Of a stretch of 27,282 nt of DNA, positions 23,171-27,282 are shown in pieces. The translations under genes and the position numbers were made by a program. Origin of the DNA: SIG653 sp045578045. Its GTDB lineage: Bacteria > Bacillota > Clostridia > Oscillospirales > CAG-382. A model generated the notes under the pieces. It had not been told where the DNA came from, did not search any database, and worked only from the letters and a program-made list of their open reading frames with translations. The stretch covers positions 1 to 27,282 of the forward strand of contig JAZNJM010000114.1 in the NCBI GenBank assembly GCA_045578045.1, read 5' to 3'. The first letter of the stretch is position 1. Each line of letters starts with the position of its first letter.

Positions 23171-23554
23171 ATGAGCGAAGAAATGAAAAAAGGTTTAGAC
23201 GAAGAATTAGAAGGTTGTGATTGCGGCTGCGACTGTGGAGACGATGATTGTGATTGCTGCTACATCGAGCTTACAGACGAAGAAGGAAAAACAGAAAAAT
23301 TTGCAATAATTGACACAATCGATTATGAAGACAGAACTTTTGTTGTTCTTGCAACAGAAAACGATCCTGAAAACGTTGTTATTCTTGAATACCTTGAAGA
23401 AGGCGAAGAAGGAACATTCGTTTCTGTTGAAGACGAAGAACTTCTCCACAAGGTTTTCGATATGTTCGTTGAGGGCTTTGAAGACGGTTGCGACTGCGAT
23501 TGTGATGATGACGATTGCGGAAGCTGCGGCTGTGGATGCGATTGCTGCCACTAA
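23171..23554 (+). CDS. DUF1292 (YrzB-type) protein with Cys/Asp-rich ends
   Basis: This 127-residue acidic protein has a central DUF1292 domain (about 35-95; IELTDEEGKTEKFAIIDTI through EDEELLHKVFD). It is flanked by Cys-rich tails: CDCGCDCGDDDCDCC near residues 17-31 with seven Cys, and a C-terminal run of CDC, CGC and CDCCH type with nine Cys. Sixteen Cys in 127 residues, paired with Asp and Gly, look metal-binding. DUF1292 proteins of Clostridia often carry His/Cys-rich tails, but their function is unknown. AGGAGA precedes the ATG. It lies 36 bp after htpG and ends at a terminator, suggesting a two-gene operon. Confidence 0.88.
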   Translation: MSEEMKKGLDEELEGCDCGCDCGDDDCDCCYIELTDEEGKTEKFAIIDTIDYEDRTFVVLATENDPENVVILEYLEEGEEGTFVSVEDEELLHKVFDMFVEGFEDGCDCDCDDDDCGSCGCGCDCCH

Positions 23555-23622
23555 TTAAAAAGCAAAATTACATCTCTTTCATAAATAAAGAGACGTAAAC
23601 GATACTTTCGCGTATTAATATG

Positions 23623-23647
23623 AAAAAACTCCTTCGGGAGTTTTTTT
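23623..23647 (+). terminator. Terminator of the htpG-DUF1292 unit
   Basis: AAAAAACTCC-TTCG-GGAGTTTTTTT: a stable UUCG tetraloop hairpin with A- and T-tracts, about 70 bp after the DUF1292 stop. Confidence 0.92.
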
Positions 23648-23656
23648 ATTTTATGT

Positions 23657-23835
23657 GGGAGATTGATATTTTATGGGAGTAAATTTTATTCTTTGGGAGT
23701 AAATTTTATTTTTTGGGAGTAAATTTTATTCTTTGGGAGTAAATTTTATTCTTTGGGAGTGAATGTTATTCTTTGGGAGAGATTGCTATTCTTGAGTGTG
23801 ATTGTTATTTTATGGGAGAGATTGCTATTTTAATG
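23657..23835. repeat. 20-bp tandem repeat array
   Basis: GGGAGTAAATTTTATTCTTT-type units begin at 23675, 23695, 23715, 23735, 23755 and 23775, an exact 20-bp period. Degenerate units lie at 23657, about 23794 and 23814. The inner four units are nearly identical, and divergence grows toward the edges. It is non-coding, between a terminator and the T-box promoter. Confidence 0.92.
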
Positions 23836-23881
23836 AATTATGAAATGAATCGTTAGATGAATCGTTTTTTTTAAAAAACTC

Positions 23882-23910
23882 TTGACAACAGCTTATTATG
23901 GTGTTATAAT
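23882..23910 (+). promoter_or_regulatory. Consensus promoter of the T-box/trpB transcript
   Basis: TTGACA (23882-23887), a 17-nt spacer and TATAAT (23905-23910): a perfect sigma-A consensus immediately upstream of the T-box leader. Confidence 0.92.
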
Positions 23911-23924
23911 TACCTTGTAAACCG

Positions 23925-24248
23925 TTGAGACGGAGATAAAGTCAAAAAAGGACCGTACAGAGAACCCGTGTTGCTGAGAGTCGGGTAGGAAACCCTTTGG
24001 CAAATGGACCGTTGAGGGCACAGTCAAAGGCGAAAGCTGAGTATTCTGTGACGTAAGACAAGCGTTAATTGTCTGGGATATGATTGTATCCTTAAAGGGC
24101 GCACATTGTGCGAATCAAGGTGGCACCGCGGACATAATATATTGTTTGTTTGAAAAGTTGTTTACACGCTGTAAACGATTTTCATAATATTGAAAGATAT
24201 TAAATGTTCGTCCTTGGCGGAAACGTGGATTTCTGTCGGGGATTTTTT
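23925..24248 (+). promoter_or_regulatory. T-box riboswitch, tryptophan specifier
   Basis: The leader contains the T-box AAGGTGGCACCGCGGA (24117-24132), a Stem I distal loop region (GTTGCTGAGAG), a likely specifier UGG at 24005-24007 followed by A, and accessory stems GACAA/TTGTC, GGATA/TATCC and CGCAC/GTGCG. GGAC (24130-24133) can pair with GTCC (24210-24213) to form the antiterminator. The competing terminator is 24211-24248. Uncharged tRNA-Trp would favour readthrough into trpB. The UGG fits the downstream gene. An extra hairpin arm of about 34 nt lies between the two antiterminator halves. Confidence 0.92.
24211..24248 (+). terminator. T-box-controlled terminator
   Basis: TCCTTGGCGGAAA (24211-24223) pairs with TTTCTGTCGGGGA (24230-24242) over 13 bp, including four G-U pairs. 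A T-tract follows at 24243-24248. Its 5' arm overlaps the antiterminator 3' half, as the T-box mechanism requires. Confidence 0.85.
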
Positions 24249-24298
24249 GTTTTTCGGCAGAAAAATAGCAGAAAAATAAAATATTTGCGGAGGTTATT

Positions 24299-24337
24299 AT
24301 GGTGCTCCTTACAAAACGATGGCGTTATTTATTCTAA
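24299..24337 (+). CDS. Possible 12-residue leader peptide with one Trp codon
   Basis: A GCGGAGG site lies about 6 nt before an ATG that opens MVLLTKRWRYLF then TAA. It sits between the T-box terminator and trpB. A single Trp codon in a short, well-initiated frame before a Trp gene is suggestive of a leader peptide. It may equally be chance; no second attenuator hairpin was found after it. Confidence 0.25.
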   Translation: MVLLTKRWRYLF

Positions 24338-24451
24338 ATTCAAGATTTATTTAGGTGTTTTTTGCGGGTTTTATCTGATAAAGCAAAGGACGATGCAAAA
24401 AACAGTTTTATTATTTGATTATTTTTTGAAATCTGAAAGGTAGTATATATT

Positions 24452-25672
24452 ATGAATTTTAACGGAATCGATTTTGACACATATTTTAAGCATTATCCAG
24501 ACGAAAAGGGTTATTTTGGAAGATACGGCGGATGTTATATTTCAGACGAGCTTAAAAATGCTATGCAAGAAATTACACAGGCTTATTTTACCATTTGTAA
24601 ATCGTCAAAATTTATTGGTGAACTTAGAAAAATAAGAAAAGAGTTTCAAGGAAGACCAACACCTATTTCTTATCTTGAAAGACTTTCCAACAGTATTGGA
24701 ACGGGCGTTCAGCTTTACGTTAAACGTGAGGACCTTAACCATTCGGGTGCACACAAGATTAATCACTGTATGGGTGAGGCTTTACTTGCCAAATATATGG
24801 GAAAGAAAAAGGTTATTGCAGAGACGGGGGCAGGTCAACACGGTGTTGCTCTTGCAACAGCGGCGGCATATTTTGGACTTGAATGTGATATTTATATGGG
24901 TACTGTTGACATTAAAAAACAAGCTCCCAACGTTGCAAGAATGAAAATATTGGGTGCAAACGTTGTTGAAGTTACCCACGGACTTGCAACTCTCAAAGAA
25001 GCGGTTGATGCTGCTTTTGAAGCATATACAAAGGAATATAAAGACGCTATTTACTGTATTGGTTCTGTTCTCGGCCCACATCCTTTTCCAATGATGGTAA
25101 GAGATTTTCAGAGCGTTGTTGGAATTGAAGCGAGAGAACAGTTTGTCGGAATGACGGGTGAGCTTCCCGATGCTATCGTTGCTTGTGTTGGCGGTGGTTC
25201 AAACGCTATGGGATTTTTCTCAGGTTTCCTTAACGATCCCGTTGATATCTACGGAATTGAACCCCACGGAAGAGGCCCCGCTTTAGGCGATCACGCTGCA
25301 AGTCTTAAATATGGCGAAGAGGGGATTATGCACGGATTTAACAGCATTATGCTTAAAGATGAAAACGGAGAACCAGCTCCCGTTTATTCTGTTGCGAGTG
25401 GTCTTGATTATCCTTCAAGCGGTCCTGAACACGCATTTCTTCGTGATTTGGGAAGAGTTAAATATGACGTTATTAACGATGAAGAAACCATAGATGCTTT
25501 TTTTACCCTTGCTCGTCTTGAAGGTATTATTCCCGCTATTGAAAGCTCCCACGCTGTTGCATATGGAATTAAACTTGCTAAAACAATGGGTAAAGGTTCT
25601 GTTCTTATCAATCTTTCGGGCAGAGGTGATAAGGATATGGATTATATCATTGAACATTACGGAATAAGATAA
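24452..25672 (+). CDS. trpB: Tryptophan synthase beta chain, stand-alone
   Basis: This 406-residue PLP enzyme condenses indole with L-serine to give L-tryptophan. The PLP lysine is K102 in NHSGAHKINH. Catalytic E124 lies in ETGAGQHG. The phosphate-binding GGGSNAMG and C-terminal SGRGDKDMD are intact, as is the N-terminal GRYGGCYI typical of TrpB1. No trpA, trpC or other trp gene is present, and terminator-like structures bound it on both sides. Control by the Trp T-box upstream is well supported. A lone trpB may salvage indole made by neighbours, or work with a TrpA encoded elsewhere; the window cannot decide. GAAAGG lies 12 nt before the ATG. Confidence 0.96.
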   Translation: MNFNGIDFDTYFKHYPDEKGYFGRYGGCYISDELKNAMQEITQAYFTICKSSKFIGELRKIRKEFQGRPTPISYLERLSNSIGTGVQLYVKREDLNHSGAHKINHCMGEALLAKYMGKKKVIAETGAGQHGVALATAAAYFGLECDIYMGTVDIKKQAPNVARMKILGANVVEVTHGLATLKEAVDAAFEAYTKEYKDAIYCIGSVLGPHPFPMMVRDFQSVVGIEAREQFVGMTGELPDAIVACVGGGSNAMGFFSGFLNDPVDIYGIEPHGRGPALGDHAASLKYGEEGIMHGFNSIMLKDENGEPAPVYSVASGLDYPSSGPEHAFLRDLGRVKYDVINDEETIDAFFTLARLEGIIPAIESSHAVAYGIKLAKTMGKGSVLINLSGRGDKDMDYIIEHYGIR

Positions 25673-25684
25673 TTTGATATATTT

Positions 25685-25720
25685 TTCTGCCTTCTCAGAT
25701 TTTTTTCTGAAAAGGCAGAA
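25685..25720 (+). terminator. Hairpin after trpB
   Basis: TTCTGCCTT...AAGGCAGAA with inner TCAGA/TCTGA and one internal mismatch forms a strong stem with a T-rich loop. The downstream T-tract is short (TTGGTTT), so termination may be partial. Confidence 0.65.
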
Positions 25721-25806
25721 TTGGTTTAGAGTTTTTAATATTTGACATTGAAAAAGTTTTAGAAAAAAATTCGTTTTAAGAATTTGAAAGGATTGAATTT
25801 GAAAAA

Positions 25807-26394
25807 ATGATAGAAAAAGGTGTTATTCCCGCAGACGATGATATTGTTCTTGTTAAAGATTATATTGAAGATATCGCTGTTGAGCTTAAATATTCCACTT
25901 GCGATAATTTTACGGGAAAGGTTATTTACGATTATAAAAACGCTTATCTCAGATATGGAACGATTAAAAGACTTAAAAAAGTTCAAAATGCCCTTAAAGA
26001 AAAAGGGTATCGCTTGAAAATTTGGGATGCGTTCAGAACGATTGAAGCTCAATTTGTTTTGTGGGAGGTTTATCCCGTTGATGAATTTGTTGCTGATCCA
26101 AACAAGGGTGGTTCAAGTCATAACTGTGGAAATACAGTTGACGTTACGGTTATTGACGAAAACGGAAATGAGCTTGAAATGCCAACCGCTTTTGACGATT
26201 TTCAGGCAATGATTGATTATCAATATGATTTGGAAGAAAATAAGGTTAAGTCTGAAAATGCTCGTATGCTAAAAGCTATTATGCTTGAATGTGGTTTCTA
26301 TCATTCCCCTTATGAATGGTGGCATTTCAGAGACGTTGACAAATATCCCATTGAAAGAAATTTTGTCCACAGCGAATCAAACAGTGAAAAGTAG
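25807..26394 (+). CDS. VanX-type D-Ala-D-Ala dipeptidase (peptidase M15D)
   Basis: This 195-residue zinc peptidase predicted to split D-Ala-D-Ala has the M15 metal motif SSHNCGNTVD (H105, D112), the catalytic EWWHF (E170, H173) and the typical WDAFRT before the zinc site. No signal peptide is evident, so action is cytoplasmic, as for VanX and DdpX. Homologues in bacteria without vancomycin resistance are thought to recycle or tune peptidoglycan precursors; no vanH, vanA or vanRS genes are nearby. The usual SxHxxGxAxD carries Thr instead of Ala. GAAAGGA lies about 14 nt before the ATG, a long spacing. Resistance should not be inferred from this gene alone. Confidence 0.88.
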   Translation: MIEKGVIPADDDIVLVKDYIEDIAVELKYSTCDNFTGKVIYDYKNAYLRYGTIKRLKKVQNALKEKGYRLKIWDAFRTIEAQFVLWEVYPVDEFVADPNKGGSSHNCGNTVDVTVIDENGNELEMPTAFDDFQAMIDYQYDLEENKVKSENARMLKAIMLECGFYHSPYEWWHFRDVDKYPIERNFVHSESNSEK

Positions 26395-26542
26395 TTGAAA
26401 AAAACCTTTATGACAAAGGGGATTGAAACATAAACGTTTAAAACGGATTATCAGACTATTCCTTTCTCTCATATGAAAAATTATTAAAGCATTATAATTT
26501 CAATCTACATAATACTTTTTTATATTATAAACCTTTTAAAAA

Positions 26543-26577
26543 ATCGCTCGTGCAGGTTTAAACCTTGCACGAGCGAT
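26543..26577 (-). terminator. Terminator of the minus-strand lipoprotein gene
   Basis: ATCGCTCGTGCA pairs with TGCACGAGCGAT, continued by GG/CC after a one-base bulge, with TTTAAA in the loop. On the minus strand it is followed by a T-tract, so it ends transcription from the right. It may also serve the dipeptidase transcript from the left. Confidence 0.88.
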
Positions 26578-26590
26578 ATATTTGTGTGTT

Positions 26591-27061
26591 TTATTTGGCT
26601 TTCATAGATTTTTCTTCATTATATATATCTATAGCTTTTTGTTTTATGCTGTTTATTTCCTCAGCGGTAAACGTTCTGTTGGGATTTCCTTTAACCTCAT
26701 CCCATTTTGTTTTTACAGCAGAATATAAGCCTTGATCCATATCATTGAAATGTCTTAAATTAATAAGTGTAGTTTGGGTATTATAGACAAGTAACAACTC
26801 ATATACTTCGTTGTTTACATCAACGTCTTTTTCATACCATTTTACATAGTAAAAAATTTCTTTTTCAGATACTTCATACTTTTCGAGAGTATTTATCATT
26901 AAATTATCAGGAACGTTTTGATATATCAGAAAGCGTTTAACTGCGATAATTTCGTCTTCATAATCATATTTTGATTTGCAAGAAAAAAGAGAGAAAACAA
27001 GTATGGAACACATTAAAACCAATATAAATTTTTTGAGACTTTTACCAATATTATTTGTCAT
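26591..27061 (-). CDS. Small putative lipoprotein of unknown function
   Basis: This 156-residue protein has a lipoprotein signal: basic SLKK, a hydrophobic core, and lipobox LFSC with the acylated Cys28. The mature part of about 128 residues is charged, with several Tyr, and has no domain I recognise. AAAGGAAA precedes the start on the minus strand. The ABC transporter gene that ends 92 bp upstream on the same strand may be in the same transcript, but no shared function is evident. It is expected to be anchored on the outer face of the membrane. Confidence 0.75.
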   Translation of the reverse strand: MTNNIGKSLKKFILVLMCSILVFSLFSCKSKYDYEDEIIAVKRFLIYQNVPDNLMINTLEKYEVSEKEIFYYVKWYEKDVDVNNEVYELLLVYNTQTTLINLRHFNDMDQGLYSAVKTKWDEVKGNPNRTFTAEEINSIKQKAIDIYNEEKSMKAK

Positions 27062-27153
27062 TAGAATTTCCTTTCAGTTTTAAAGAATTATACGTATAGT
27101 GGTGTTTTACTACAAATAGTGTTTTCTTAGAGAATTACCTTATAACGCTTTTT

Positions 27154-27282
27154 TTACATAAGAGACGCTTTTTTCTCTTGCATTTGATAGAGAGAATAGT
27201 ATTTTCCCTTTTGAGCCAAAAGCTCTGTATGAGTTCCTTCTTCAACAATTTTTCCGTGAGAAAGAAGAATAATTTTATTTGC
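27154..27282 (-). CDS. ABC transporter ATP-binding/permease protein, C-terminal fragment
   Basis: The last 42 codons and TAA stop of a gene running off the right edge encode ANKIILLSHGKIVEEGTHTELL followed by AQKGKYYSLYQMQEKK. This is the end of the nucleotide-binding domain after the H-loop, with the I-x-x-GxIVExGTHxELL pattern of exporter-type (MsbA/LmrA-like) ABC proteins. Walker motifs and the membrane domain lie outside the window, so substrate and partner cannot be judged. The gene is truncated by the window, not broken. Confidence 0.85.
   Translation of the reverse strand, partial: ANKIILLSHGKIVEEGTHTELLAQKGKYYSLYQMQEKKASLM

Noticed and set aside
24204..24443. 79-codon open frame upstream of trpB
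   Set aside because: It starts inside the T-box terminator region and has no supported ribosome site; the sequence is explained by the riboswitch.
25807..26394. Vancomycin resistance gene cluster
   Set aside because: Only a VanX-type dipeptidase is present; no ligase, dehydrogenase or regulator genes lie nearby, so resistance is not supported.

Overview
The window reads as chromosomal DNA of a low-GC Gram-positive bacterium, most likely an uncultured member of the Clostridia (Bacillota). Pointers are the AT-rich intergenic DNA, strong purine-rich Shine-Dalgarno sites, consensus TTGACA-17-TATAAT promoters, a tryptophan T-box, a DUF1292 (YrzB-type) gene and a type IV pilus cluster with a PilM-PilN fusion and no secretin (PilQ) or PilP. 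The species cannot be named from this sequence alone. All stop codons fit the standard bacterial code.

Left part (about 1-14560): one long same-strand type IV pilus cluster. In order: retraction ATPase PilT, platform protein PilC, two paralogous type IV pilins, prepilin peptidase PilD, a fused PilM-PilN alignment protein, an oversized PilO-like protein, a PilV-like pseudopilin, a GspH-like pseudopilin, a 925-residue PilX/GspK-like protein and a PilW-like minor pilin, then a hairpin terminator. The extension ATPase PilB is not in the window and may lie to the left. Most of the longer gaps in the cluster contain a predicted RNA hairpin, and two genes (pilT, pilMN) have a hairpin between the Shine-Dalgarno site and the start codon.

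Middle (about 14560-21125): accessory genes. A 27-bp tandem repeat precedes a NYN-domain nuclease-like gene. Next come a small serine recombinase, a 146-bp segment bounded by 18-20-bp inverted repeats, and a secreted protein with a C-terminal ricin-like beta-trefoil region. The segment holds a near-consensus promoter that points away from the secreted-protein gene. This is the most interesting structure here: it looks like an invertible promoter switch caught in the OFF orientation. A tRNA-Ala(GGC) gene and two multi-pass membrane protein genes (YwaF/TIGR02206-like and DUF6020-like) follow.

Right part (about 21125-27282): housekeeping and stress genes. These are htpG with a Cys/Asp-rich DUF1292 gene, a 20-bp tandem repeat array, a Trp-specific T-box controlling a stand-alone trpB, a VanX-type M15 dipeptidase, and on the minus strand a small lipoprotein gene and the 3' end of an ABC transporter ATPase gene cut by the window edge.
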